Positions 6,502 to 13,986 of a stretch of DNA of 34,261 nt are shown here, one piece after another. This DNA is from Thiogranum sp. (GTDB lineage: Bacteria > Pseudomonadota > Gammaproteobacteria > DSM-19610), in contig JASBSN010000021.1 of assembly GCA_030148915.1 (NCBI GenBank), forward strand, positions 1-34,261, given 5' to 3'. How positions within the stretch are numbered: the stretch's first letter is position 1; each line of letters begins with the position of its first letter. The translations under genes and the position numbers were made by a program. The notes below the pieces were generated by a model. That model saw nothing but the letters and a program-made list of their open reading frames with translations, had not been told where the DNA came from and ran no database searches.

Positions 6502-7102
6502 CCGAACACGCTCGCTCCGCAGGGTCGTGATTGCTCCGGCCCGTTAGATCACCGTATTGATTCCAGCGTTGCGTCAAGTTCCATATGGCCCGCATCGAGA
6601 CGCCGGTTTCACGGTGGATGGCAAGATATTCGTCCGGCATGAGCGGACCGTCGTCTTCGCGGTCCGCCCGTTGCACCCAGGCATTCCAGAGCTTGTGCGT
6701 GCTCGCTTCATCGGGTTCCGCCGGCCGGCCGACCGAGGGATCGACGGTGAGTATACGGCGCAGGCGCGTGTATTCGCGGGAACCCAAGCCAAAGAGCGTT
6801 TGCATCATCTCCAACGGCGCGTCGGCGGCGATGAGCACTTGTTGCAGTTCCTCGGATTCGCGCTGCCGGCGCATATGCTCGATCATGGGCCAGTACACGT
6901 CCCGATTGAGAACGATGTCCAGGCAATGGGCGCGCAAGGACTCGACGCGGTAGAGATCGGCCAGGTTCATCTCGCGCAACGCCTCGATTTCGCGCGGGCC
7001 GAAGTTCATGTTGCGCAGTGCGGCTTGATCCCCTTCGGCCAGGCAACGGATCGCGTACATCAGCACGGCCGTGGTCAAATCGGATTCCTTGGTCCCGTCC
7101 AT
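6494..7102 (-). CDS. DUF2857 domain protein (STY4526-like)
   Basis: A 202-aa protein beginning MDGTKESDLTTAVLMYAIRC. Features are an early helical region (GDQAALRNMNFGPREIEALREMNLADLYRVESLRAHCLDIVLN), then PLEMMQTLFGLGSREYTRLRRIL and a C-terminal WNLTQRWNQYG. This pattern, and the position directly after the PFGI-1-type ParB gene, fit DUF2857; the function is unknown but the middle part could be a DNA-binding helix pair. I chose the ATG at 7102, 5 nt after the parB stop; a longer open frame inside parB is a shadow. The stop overlaps the start of the STY4528-like gene. Confidence 0.85.
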   Translation of the reverse strand: MDGTKESDLTTAVLMYAIRCLAEGDQAALRNMNFGPREIEALREMNLADLYRVESLRAHCLDIVLNRDVYWPMIEHMRRQRESEELQQVLIAADAPLEMMQTLFGLGSREYTRLRRILTVDPSVGRPAEPDEASTHKLWNAWVQRADREDDGPLMPDEYLAIHRETGVSMRAIWNLTQRWNQYGDLTGRSNHDPAERACSDG

Positions 7103-7107
7103 CGCGC

Positions 7108-8691
7108 CTATTCCCAGAGCCGGACCTGCGCGGCCTGCGCTGCACGGTGAATGCGACGGTAGGTATCCATCAGGTTGAGAAGATCCTGCCAGTCCTGGTC
7201 GCCGAGCTGACGCCACAGCCGATAGCCGGTATGCCCCGGGTCCAGCGTCCAGACGCTGTTGAAGAGCAGGCCGGCATCCTGGTTCTCGAGCGCCTGGCGC
7301 AGGATCGAGTCGTCGGACAAAGTGGCGATGACGGCATCCAGTGGTGCCACGGTCATCTCCGCACAAGCCGCCAGGTGCCACCACAACATAGAGACCTGGC
7401 CGAGCGTGTCGGCGTCCAACTGATCGGCCAACGAGGAATCCGGTACGTCGCGGAGAATGAATCCGAGTCCTTTGCCGGAGAGTGGCACAACGAGGTCGCC
7501 TATCCCATTGCGTTGCGCAAGACGCGCGGCCAGCGTCCATGCCCGGGCACGCAATGATTTAAGGTCCGTGGCACGGGGTTGGCTGAGCGTGATGGCACTC
7601 TCGCTAGAATCCGCCTCCGACTCCCTCAGGGTATCCGGCGGCTCCTCTGAGTGTTGCTCCGATGCATCGGGCGGGATGACAAGCGAGGGGCGTTGCGGCG
7701 GAAACGCTTCACCCTTGGATACCGTATCCGTGTTGTTACCGTGTGAGTCACCAGGTCTCTTGTCCTTGGCAGCACTTTTTGCTTTTGTCGTAATGGCTTT
7801 AGGAGAAGGCGCTCTTTCTTCTGGTGTATCAGCGCCATGGTTATCATCAGGAATCGGGGTTTCGATCTCACGTCCTGACAGCTGCGCGTCCAGTTCGACG
7901 CGAATGGCCTGGATGCTCACCTCGAGTTCTTCTGCAATCTCAATCTCAATGGCATTGCGCAACAGTTCGAGATCCCACTCGGGACTGTCGTATCGTTCAC
8001 ATAAGGCGGTGAACACCGCATCGAAGGATGCGTCATCACCCAGCTTGCGCTTTTTCCAGAGGGCGCGCGCCGCTCTGTCCAGCGCACGGAGCCGCTCCAC
8101 TTGCGGCCGACCAAGACCCGACTTCAGCGCCTTGGGAATCACCGGGAGCAAGGTGTGAACCGCATAGCCCATCTGAGAGATCAGTCCGTGGCTCAAGCTA
8201 TAGCCGCTGTCTCGGAGTATCGTTTCGAGACGGCGCTGTGAAAGATCATCGATGCCCATCTCCTCTTCCAGGAGTTCCTTGGCCTCGAAAACGGCCTGGG
8301 CCTTATCGATGAAACTCAGTCCGCCGCGCAGATCGTTTTCCCTTAAATGTGCCAGCAGCACATCCGACTCTTCACGCCACGGTTTGAACAGGCAATCAAC
8401 CCACTGGAATCGCTCGTCGCCCGTTTCCTGGTACAACGCCTGCAGGATGTGCAATCGCGTGTTGCCGCCGGCGCCGACGACGTAGTCGGTTTCGCCGGGT
8501 CGACACGTAACCACCAAGTGCTGGTCCATGCCACCGGCACGGATGGAGGCCTTGATGCGGTCGTATTCCGGATTCTCACTGCGCCGCGGATTGCGTTCAT
8601 AGGGCTTGATACGACGCACATCCAACATGACCATCGTGGCCGCGTCACGTTTGTTCGGTTCCTGCATGGCGCTAGAGTCTGGGATAGCCAT
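7108..8691 (-). CDS. parB: ParB-family protein, PFGI-1 class (TIGR03764)
   Basis: A protein of about 527 aa. The N-terminal ParB/sulfiredoxin-like domain (about residues 20-110) shows VRRIKPYERNPRRSENPEYDRIKASI, then VVGAGGNTRLHILQAL and LLAHLRENDLRGGLSFIDKAQAV. A helix-turn-helix-like segment (LSQRRLETILRDSGYSLSHGLISQM) and GLGRPQVERLRAL follow. A long acidic/Ser-rich linker (about 300-390) leads to a C-terminal domain ending RLWE. This matches the ICE PFGI-1 ParB class. The start is uncertain: the ATG at 8691 or 8667, neither with a good ribosome binding site. Coupling to a 55-aa reading frame ending at 8672 is possible. The usual upstream parA and dnaB genes are absent; an integrase lies there instead. 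Confidence 0.88.
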   Translation of the reverse strand: MAIPDSSAMQEPNKRDAATMVMLDVRRIKPYERNPRRSENPEYDRIKASIRAGGMDQHLVVTCRPGETDYVVGAGGNTRLHILQALYQETGDERFQWVDCLFKPWREESDVLLAHLRENDLRGGLSFIDKAQAVFEAKELLEEEMGIDDLSQRRLETILRDSGYSLSHGLISQMGYAVHTLLPVIPKALKSGLGRPQVERLRALDRAARALWKKRKLGDDASFDAVFTALCERYDSPEWDLELLRNAIEIEIAEELEVSIQAIRVELDAQLSGREIETPIPDDNHGADTPEERAPSPKAITTKAKSAAKDKRPGDSHGNNTDTVSKGEAFPPQRPSLVIPPDASEQHSEEPPDTLRESEADSSESAITLSQPRATDLKSLRARAWTLAARLAQRNGIGDLVVPLSGKGLGFILRDVPDSSLADQLDADTLGQVSMLWWHLAACAEMTVAPLDAVIATLSDDSILRQALENQDAGLLFNSVWTLDPGHTGYRLWRQLGDQDWQDLLNLMDTYRRIHRAAQAAQVRLWE

Positions 8692-8839
8692 TGGCGGCAC
8701 TATATAGGTCAGCCAGTTCGGGAGACATTCCCAGGAGAAGTGACGCGATAGTGGGGTCTTTACATGCGATGTCCCGAACATGGCTCAAATTCTGCTGGTT
8801 CACGCTGGACAGTTCGATTTTCACCACTTTCTCCTTCAT
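8672..8839 (-). CDS. Small 55-aa protein, weakly FlhD-like (putative)
   Basis: An ATG at 8839 opens a 55-codon frame that ends in TAG at 8672, overlapping the start of parB. A purine-rich GGGAAGAAG lies just upstream. The segment ACKDPTIASLLLGMSPELAD fits, without gaps, the spacing D-x3-A-x3-LG-x3-E-x-A seen in the dimerisation region of FlhD-type regulators; some ICEs (SXT family) carry FlhD/FlhC homologues. The protein is half the usual FlhD length, so it would be a truncated relic or a different small protein. Existence and identity are both uncertain. Confidence 0.4.
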   Translation of the reverse strand: MKEKVVKIELSSVNQQNLSHVRDIACKDPTIASLLLGMSPELADLYSAANGYPRL

Positions 8840-9100
8840 GAACTTCTTCCCTGCGGATGTTAGTGGTCTGGACAGAAATGAACGTCTCCGAAAGCACGTC
8901 CCAGTAGAACCGCTTTCATTCTTGATTCGTCACCTTGCGGGCGGTATGCCCCTCAATTGTGAACTAGGTCGGTTGGAATGATGGCGTACGGGGGCAAATA
9001 TGCGGAAAGGTCGCTGCTGAATGCGGGGTTTCGAGCTAATTCCCTTGCGGCCAGGCCAATACAATCACTGCATCGAAAACGATGAAGCCATGGCACAAGT
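8840..9100. other. Gap between the parB side and the excisionase-like gene
   Basis: About 260 bases with no convincing gene on either strand. A TACAAT at 9059-9064, 37 nt before the ATG at 9101, could be a -10 element for the excisionase-like gene, but I see no good -35. PFGI-1-type elements normally have dnaB and parA before parB; I see no recognisable remnant of either here. Confidence 0.5.
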
Positions 9101-9367
9101 ATGAATCAGATCGAAATGCTTTTGGATGCGATCAACAACCTATCCCCACGCATCCCGATTACAGTGGACTTATGGTCTGTGAAAGAAATTGCCGCATATT
9201 TGAAACGCTCCGAAGCAGTCGTTCGTGACCGCATCACCGCCCTCCCCGGATTTCCTCAGGCCATCAGGCTGCCGGTCGCCGGCAGTAAACGCCGTGGGCA
9301 GCCCTTATGGAAAGCAAAGGAAGTGATCGCCTGGACTGAGAAACACCAGGAGAATCGAGTCGCCTAG
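9101..9367 (+). CDS. Excisionase/AlpA-like DNA-binding protein
   Basis: An 88-aa protein with a winged-helix or MerR-like fold: LWSVKEIAAYLKRSEAVVRDRI (helix-turn-helix, about residues 25-46), then FPQAIRLP and RRGQPLWKAKEVIAWTEKHQ, the usual wing and C-terminal helix of AlpA/Xis-type proteins. Such proteins are recombination directionality factors or activators of integrase. It is convergent with the integrase gene; the two stop codons overlap within a CTAG at 9364-9367. That pairing supports a role in excision of the element. Family membership is a pattern call, and it could also be a regulator of unknown target. Confidence 0.75.
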   Translation: MNQIEMLLDAINNLSPRIPITVDLWSVKEIAAYLKRSEAVVRDRITALPGFPQAIRLPVAGSKRRGQPLWKAKEVIAWTEKHQENRVA

Positions 9368-10350
9368 TCAAGCTTGTCGGACAGGTCTTTCACCGACGGC
9401 GCGTAGTAAACGTTCTGCAACACCCGAAGATCACGGTGCCCGCTGATCCGGGCCAGCTCCATCACATCAAAAATCTTCGCCATCCGCGTCAACGCCTCGC
9501 GACGCGTATCGTGGAAATGCAGATCTTCAATGAGTGCGCGTGCTTTCGCTTTGCGGAACAGCGCATCCAGACTGGCCGTCGCTACACAGAACACGGTGTC
9601 CTCTTCGCCGGTCAGGGATCGTAGCTGTTCGATGATACGACGCGCCTCGGCCGACAATGGCACGTCCCGCGCATAGCCATTCTTCGTCTTCGGCAAATGT
9701 ACATGCCGCTTATTGACATGCTGCCATTCCAGGCTGCAGATCTCGCCCGCGCGCATCGCCGTCTCGATCGCAAAGAGATAGGCCGCGCCGACGCGCGCCG
9801 ATGCTGTGTCCGGTGGCGCTTCCCGCGAATAGCCCAGCGCATGCAGTAGTTTCTCGATCTCATCCGAGGCCGGCCGCCGGGTACGCGCCGCCGTAGGCGG
9901 TGGCCGCCTCACATCGCTGACCGGGTTGACGCGCAACCATCCCCACTCGCGCCGCGCTACCGAACAGGCGTGCGAGAGAATCGTCATCTCTCGTTCCACG
10001 GTCGAGCCGGAGACTTGCTTCAAGCGCCGGTCGCGCCAGGCAGCGATATCCGTCGGCGCGAGCATGCGCAACGATACAGCCGCGATGGGATCACGCAGAA
10101 TGACGTTGATCATATTCTGCTCCCGGACAGCGCCACGCTTGTTCGAACTGACCTCGCGACTGTAACGATCAAGCAGGTCGCGGAACGGCTTATTCGGCAC
10201 CTTCCCGGCCGAATCTTCCCGCAACTTGGTCTCTTCTTGTGCGGCCCAGGCTTGGGCTTCTAGCTTGGTGGTGAACGTCGCCGACGTGCGCGTGCCTTTA
10301 ATGCAAACCTCTACTCGCCAACCGCCGCTCCGCTTTCTGAATGTCGCCAT
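9364..10350 (-). CDS. int: Tyrosine recombinase/integrase of the element
   Basis: A 328-aa phage-type integrase. It has an N-terminal arm-binding part (MATFRKRSGGWRVEVCIKG), a SAM-like core-binding domain (about 50-150) and a catalytic domain. The catalytic set is complete: R200 (AMRAGEICSLEW), K221/K223, H280-x2-R283 (HDTRREALT), H305 (GHRDLRVLQ) and Y315 or Y316. The start at 10350 has AGGGGG 6 nt upstream; a 60-nt longer frame runs through the operator-like repeats and is not favoured. It lies next to the 3' end of tRNA-Leu, the classic target of such enzymes, so it probably integrated this element there. Confidence 0.93.
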   Translation of the reverse strand: MATFRKRSGGWRVEVCIKGTRTSATFTTKLEAQAWAAQEETKLREDSAGKVPNKPFRDLLDRYSREVSSNKRGAVREQNMINVILRDPIAAVSLRMLAPTDIAAWRDRRLKQVSGSTVEREMTILSHACSVARREWGWLRVNPVSDVRRPPPTAARTRRPASDEIEKLLHALGYSREAPPDTASARVGAAYLFAIETAMRAGEICSLEWQHVNKRHVHLPKTKNGYARDVPLSAEARRIIEQLRSLTGEEDTVFCVATASLDALFRKAKARALIEDLHFHDTRREALTRMAKIFDVMELARISGHRDLRVLQNVYYAPSVKDLSDKLD

Positions 10351-10365
10351 GTATGACCCCCTTGA

Positions 10366-10395
10366 TTTACGCCAATGGCGTAAATTTGGCGTAAA
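10366..10395. promoter_or_regulatory. Three TGGCGTAAA half-sites at the integrase promoter
   Basis: TTTACGCCA-A-TGGCGTAAA (10366-10384) is a perfect palindrome. A third half-site TGGCGTAAA lies at 10387-10395, 11 bp (one helical turn) from the second. The group sits 16-45 nt upstream of the integrase start codon and just downstream of a possible minus-strand -10 (TATGAT, 10399-10404). It could be an operator for autorepression or excisionase control, or arm-type sites. Confidence 0.6.
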
Positions 10396-10528
10396 CGGAT
10401 CATACAACAAGTCGGAAAAAGAGGGAAAACGCTGACCGGAGAAAGTACCTAAATCTTAATAAGTTGCTGTTTTTAAGCAAAAAGTATCGAAAAGTGGCCT
10501 AAAGCTGTAAAAGGTTGATTTTCAATAA

Positions 10529-10551
10529 TGGTGCCCGGGGCCGGAATCGAA
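10529..10551. other. Probable attachment site at the tRNA-Leu 3' end
   Basis: The tRNA gene is intact through its encoded CCA, and the integrase is the first gene beyond that end. Tyrosine integrases commonly recombine in the 3' half of tRNA genes and rebuild the tRNA with the incoming copy. The matching direct repeat must lie left of the window, so the exact core cannot be defined here. Confidence 0.5.
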
Positions 10552-10615
10552 CCGGCACGGTGTTGCCACCGAGGGATTTTAAGTCCCTTGCGTCTACCAA
10601 TTTCGCCACCCGGGC
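10529..10615 (-). tRNA. leuZ: tRNA-Leu (UAA)
   Basis: On the minus strand the acceptor GCCCGGG (5' end at 10615) pairs with CCCGGGC before the discriminator A and encoded CCA (10529-10531). The anticodon loop CTTAAAA reads UAA. The long variable arm (CGGTGGCAACACCG) and the T arm GGTTCGATTCC are typical of Leu. It is third in the Gly-Cys-Leu run behind pgsA, the same order as E. coli glyW-cysT-leuZ. It abuts the integrated element. Confidence 0.97.
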
Positions 10616-10623
10616 GCAAAACA

Positions 10624-10697
10624 TGGAGGCTGGGCCCGGAGTCGAACCGAGGTACACGGATTTGCAATCCGCTGCATAGCCACTCTGCCACCCAGCC
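10624..10697 (-). tRNA. cysT: tRNA-Cys (GCA)
   Basis: Acceptor GGCTGGG starts at 10697 and pairs near the encoded CCA at 10624-10626. The anticodon stem-loop CGGATTGCAAATCCG gives GCA, and the T arm is GGTTCGACTCC. It lies 8 nt upstream of tRNA-Leu and 71 nt downstream of tRNA-Gly. Confidence 0.97.
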
Positions 10698-10719
10698 AAA
10701 AAGGAGACCCCCAGAAGCG

Positions 10720-10746
10720 AAAAAACCCCGGCCGAAAAACCGAGGT
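10720..10746 (-). terminator. Terminator-like hairpin between tRNA-Gly and tRNA-Cys
   Basis: On the minus strand ACCTCGG pairs with CCGGGGT (one T-G pair) and six Ts follow. It may attenuate readthrough from pgsA/tRNA-Gly into tRNA-Cys, or act as a processing signal in the tRNA precursor. Confidence 0.5.
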
Positions 10747-10768
10747 GATACGTCTGGGTCGGCATATT

Positions 10769-10844
10769 TGGAGCGGGAAACGAGATTCGAACTCGCGACC
10801 CCAACCTTGGCAAGGTTGTGCTCTACCAGCTGAGCTATTCCCGC
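10769..10844 (-). tRNA. glyW: tRNA-Gly (GCC)
   Basis: Acceptor GCGGGAA starts at 10844 and pairs with TTTCCCGC before TCCA; the encoded CCA is at 10769-10771. The anticodon stem-loop CAACCTTGCCAAGGTTG gives GCC. The D arm has AGCTCAGCTGGTAGAGC and the T arm GAGTTCGAATCTC. First of the three tRNAs downstream of pgsA. Confidence 0.97.
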
Positions 10845-10903
10845 ACTTTCGAGACCGGCTATTGTAGGGATGTCACGCGCGCTGTCAATACTCTCCTGAG
10901 TAT

Positions 10904-11470
10904 TCAGGAATTTTCCGGCGCGAAGAGCACCGGCCAGGCGGCGCGCAGATACATCACCATCGACCAAAGGGTCAACGCCGCGGCGATATAGAGCAGTACC
11001 ACGCCGGTATCATGGGTCGGCAGCACCCCTAAATCCTCTCGATAAAGCAGCAACAGGAGGGCTGTCATCTGCGCCGTGGTCTTGATTTTGCCGATCACCG
11101 ATACCGCTACCTGGGTGCGTTTGCCGATTTCCGCCATCCATTCGCGTAACGCGGAGATGGCGATCTCACGGCCGACGATCACCACGGCGGGAACCACGAA
11201 CCAGGGCGTGGGGTTACTCTGCACCAACATGATCAGGGCGACCGCCACGATCAGTTTGTCGGCGACCGGATCGAGGAAGGCGCCGAACGGGGAAGACTGT
11301 TCCAAGCGCCGCGCCAAATAGCCGTCAAACCAATCGGTCAGCGCCGCCAGGCCGAACACCGCGGTGCTCAGCAGGTGGGCCCACGGATAAGGCAGGTAGT
11401 ACACCAGCATGAGCACAGGAATCAGCGCGATTCTCAGCACCGTCAATATATTGGGTATGGTCCAAGGCAT
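10904..11470 (-). CDS. pgsA: CDP-diacylglycerol--glycerol-3-phosphate 3-phosphatidyltransferase
   Basis: A 188-aa integral membrane enzyme that makes phosphatidylglycerol phosphate from CDP-diacylglycerol and glycerol 3-phosphate, the committed step to PG and cardiolipin. The CDP-alcohol phosphotransferase signature D-G-x2-A-R-x8-G-x3-D-x3-D is complete: D49, G50, A53, R54, G63, D67, D71. About four to six hydrophobic segments are visible, and the length matches the family. It starts 12 nt after the uvrC stop and is followed by tRNA-Gly, as in enterobacteria. Confidence 0.96.
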   Translation of the reverse strand: MPWTIPNILTVLRIALIPVLMLVYYLPYPWAHLLSTAVFGLAALTDWFDGYLARRLEQSSPFGAFLDPVADKLIVAVALIMLVQSNPTPWFVVPAVVIVGREIAISALREWMAEIGKRTQVAVSVIGKIKTTAQMTALLLLLYREDLGVLPTHDTGVVLLYIAAALTLWSMVMYLRAAWPVLFAPENS

Positions 11471-11482
11471 GCAGGTACGGTC

Positions 11483-13318
11483 TCAGTTGTCGCCGTGAAA
11501 GGTATCATAGATCTGTTGAGCCAGCGCCTGGCTGACCCCCGGCACCTTGCGCAGGTCTTCCACGCCGGCCCGCGCCACTTCCTGCAGACCGCCAAACTGT
11601 TTGAGCAGGTTCTGGCGCCGGCGCGGCCCGATGCCGGGGATACTCTCCAGCGCGGATTCCCGGCGCACCCGCGCCCGCCGCTGGCGGTGCCCGGTAATGG
11701 CAAAGCGATGCGCCTCATCGCGAATCTGCTGAATCAGGTGCAGCGCCGGTGAAGCGCCATCGAGCTCCAGGGTACGCTTCTGTGCCGGGACGTGCAGCAG
11801 CTCCAGGCCGGGGCGGCGCTCCGGACCCTTGGACACCCCAACCACCAGAATCTCCTCGATCTGCAGCTCCTCGAGCACCCGGCAGGCCACGCTCACCTGG
11901 CCTTTACCGCCGTCGATAAACAACACGCCCGGCAGCCGCGCCTCGGCTTTCTTCAACCGGGTATAACGTCTCAGCAGCGCCTGTTCCATCGCCGCGTAAT
12001 CATCGCCCGCGGCGATGTCGCGTATATTGAAACGGCGGTAATCCGATTTGCGCGGTCCTTCGCGATCGAACACCACACAAGAGGCCACCGTCCCTTCACC
12101 CTGCGTGTGGCTGATATCGAAACACTCCATGCGCTCCGGGACTTCCTCCAGTCGCAGGGCTTCCTGCACCATCAGCAGGCGCTGGCGCATGCCGGCCTGA
12201 CTGCCCAGGCGCGCGCTCAGCGCCTGTTCGGCATTGGCGACACCGAGCGCCAGCCAGCGGGCCTTTTCGCCGCGCACGCCGTGGCGCAGGGTGACCTTGT
12301 GGCCGGCGCGCTCACCCAGCACTTGCTGTAACAGTGCCGCGTCCTGCAAGGCGTGACTGGTGAGCAGCGTCGCCGGCACCGGGCGTTCCAGGTAGTACTG
12401 GGCGACGAACGCCGACAGCACGTCTTCGGCTGCACTGTCAGCCGGGATGCGCGGAAAGAACAGTTTGTTGCCGAGGTTGACGCCATGGCGAACAAAAAAC
12501 ACCTGCACGCAGGCCACCCCCGCCGACAGCACACAAGCGAGTATATCCAGATCACCGTGTTCGCCGCTCACGTATTGAGTTTCCTGCACGCGGCTGACAC
12601 TGGCTATCTGGTCGCGGTAACGGGCCGCATCTTCATAGTCCAGGCTGGCGGCGGCCGCTTCCATGCGCGCGGCCAGTTCATCGTTCAAGACGCTGCTCTT
12701 GCCCTCCAGAAACAGCTGTGTATGGCGCACGTCTTCGGCATAGTCGGTATCGCTGATCAGACCCACACACGGCGCGGTGCAGCGCTTGATCTGGTACTGC
12801 AGGCAAGGCCGGCTGCGGTTGGCGAAGAAGCTGTCCTCGCACTGCCGCACGCGGAAGGTTTTCTGCAGCAGGTGCAGGGTTTCGCGCACGGCGCCGGCGC
12901 TGGGATAGGGCCCGAAATAACGGCCTTTTTTTCGTTTGGCGCCGCGGTGCGTGGCCAGACGCGGATAATTATCTTCGCTGCTCAGATAGATGAACGGATA
13001 ACTTTTATCATCGCGCAACAGCACATTGTAGCGCGGCCGATGCTTCTTGATCAGGGTGTTTTCCAGAATCAACGCTTCGGCTTCGGTATGCGTCAGGGTG
13101 ATTTCGACGCTGGCCATCTGTTGCATCAGGGCGCGGGTTTTCGGCGCCAGCCCGGTGCGGCGAAAATAACTCGAAACGCGTTTTTTCAGGTTGCGCGCCT
13201 TACCGACGTAGAGGATCCCGCCGTCGCTGTCGAGCATGCGATAGACCCCCGGGCGCGAAGTGAGGGTGCGCAAAAAGTCCCCGGGGTTGAATTCCGTGCT
13301 GTGGGCTGCCGTGTCCAT
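11483..13318 (-). CDS. uvrC: UvrABC system protein C (excinuclease subunit)
   Basis: A 611-aa nucleotide-excision-repair nuclease that makes both incisions around a lesion in complex with UvrB. The N-terminal GIY-YIG domain is clear (RPGVYRMLDSDGGILYVGKARNLKKRVSSYF, about 18-50). Four Cys around 160-190 (CEDSFFANRSRPCLQYQIKRCTAPC) form the usual cluster site. A UVR motif (LDYEDAARYRDQI) sits near 210. The RNase H-like part has ECFDISHTQGEG and FIDGGKGQ. A C-terminal helix-hairpin-helix pair (LESIPGIGPRRRQNLL, LRKVPGVSQALAQQI) ends the protein. It lies 14 nt after the uracil-DNA glycosylase stop and 12 nt before pgsA. Confidence 0.97.
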   Translation of the reverse strand: MDTAAHSTEFNPGDFLRTLTSRPGVYRMLDSDGGILYVGKARNLKKRVSSYFRRTGLAPKTRALMQQMASVEITLTHTEAEALILENTLIKKHRPRYNVLLRDDKSYPFIYLSSEDNYPRLATHRGAKRKKGRYFGPYPSAGAVRETLHLLQKTFRVRQCEDSFFANRSRPCLQYQIKRCTAPCVGLISDTDYAEDVRHTQLFLEGKSSVLNDELAARMEAAAASLDYEDAARYRDQIASVSRVQETQYVSGEHGDLDILACVLSAGVACVQVFFVRHGVNLGNKLFFPRIPADSAAEDVLSAFVAQYYLERPVPATLLTSHALQDAALLQQVLGERAGHKVTLRHGVRGEKARWLALGVANAEQALSARLGSQAGMRQRLLMVQEALRLEEVPERMECFDISHTQGEGTVASCVVFDREGPRKSDYRRFNIRDIAAGDDYAAMEQALLRRYTRLKKAEARLPGVLFIDGGKGQVSVACRVLEELQIEEILVVGVSKGPERRPGLELLHVPAQKRTLELDGASPALHLIQQIRDEAHRFAITGHRQRRARVRRESALESIPGIGPRRRQNLLKQFGGLQEVARAGVEDLRKVPGVSQALAQQIYDTFHGDN

Positions 13319-13332
13319 AGACCGGCATTATA

Positions 13333-13986
13333 TCAGGGCGCGGCGTCGATCAGCTCCCGCGCGCGACCGATAACGGCGCGAAACATCTCGGTGGTCAAGC
13401 GCCTGGTCTGGGTGTTGTAGCGGCTGCAGTGATAGGAATCGAGCAGCAGGTGACCCTCGAGCCGATGTTCCGCGGCATGCGCAAACCGGTGCGCCGACAA
13501 GGGTTTTGCGTGCGCCCGCAAGACCGCGTCGTGGGCGATTTTACCCAGCGCCAGAACCACTGCCGAGGGCGGCAGCTCGCGCAGCTCGGCTTGCAAAAAA
13601 GCGTTGCAGTTGCGAATTTCGGCGCTAACCGGCTTGTTTTGCGGTGGCAGGCATTTTACCGCGTTGCAGATTCTGCAGCCGGATAATCTCAGGCCGTCGT
13701 CCGCGGATTCCCCCAGCGGGTGATTACTGAAACCAAAATCATAGAGCGTCTGGTAGAGCAGAACGCCGGCGTAGTCCCCGGTAAAAGGCCGACCGGTGCG
13801 GTTGGCGCCATGCATCCCCGGGGCCAAGCCGACGATCAGCAGCGGGCTTTTGCGCGCACCGAACGAGGGCACCGGCGCGGCGTGATAATCCGGATGCTCC
13901 GCCGAGACCTGCTGAAGAAAAGCGCTCAACCGGTGGCAGCGCTTACAGTCCGGGTCGAAGGTGGCCTTAGCCCTGCTCGCGCACAT
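13333..13986 (-). CDS. Uracil-DNA glycosylase, family 5-like (UDGb)
   Basis: A 217-aa Fe-S uracil-DNA glycosylase. Motif 1 is GLAPGMHGANRTGRPFTGDYAG (about 53-74), the family 5 (UDGb) pattern GLAPxxHGANRTGR rather than the GEAPG of family 4. The four likely cluster Cys are in CKRC near residue 20, and in CRICNAVKC or the later NCNAF. A motif 2-like DSYHCSRYNTQTRR lies near the end, where HPSPLN-like sequences sit in the superfamily. The enzyme removes uracil, and in family 5 also other deaminated bases. The start (13986) overlaps the NHL gene by 20 nt and uvrC follows after 14 nt, so repair functions are co-transcribed. Confidence 0.88.
   Translation of the reverse strand: MCASRAKATFDPDCKRCHRLSAFLQQVSAEHPDYHAAPVPSFGARKSPLLIVGLAPGMHGANRTGRPFTGDYAGVLLYQTLYDFGFSNHPLGESADDGLRLSGCRICNAVKCLPPQNKPVSAEIRNCNAFLQAELRELPPSAVVLALGKIAHDAVLRAHAKPLSAHRFAHAAEHRLEGHLLLDSYHCSRYNTQTRRLTTEMFRAVIGRARELIDAAP

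Noticed and set aside
6494-7540. A longer start for the DUF2857 protein reaching into parB
   Set aside because: The extra N-terminus is Arg/Gly-rich out-of-frame parB sequence; the ATG at 7102 lies 5 nt after the parB stop and begins the conserved part.
1-10528. Insertion sequence or transposase
   Set aside because: No transposase motif or terminal inverted repeats with target duplications were seen; the only recombinase is the tyrosine integrase.
12353-13420. A 355-codon open frame on the plus strand antisense to uvrC
   Set aside because: It is a shadow of a high-GC gene: the opposite strand encodes full-length UvrC with all its motifs, and this frame has no recognisable domain.
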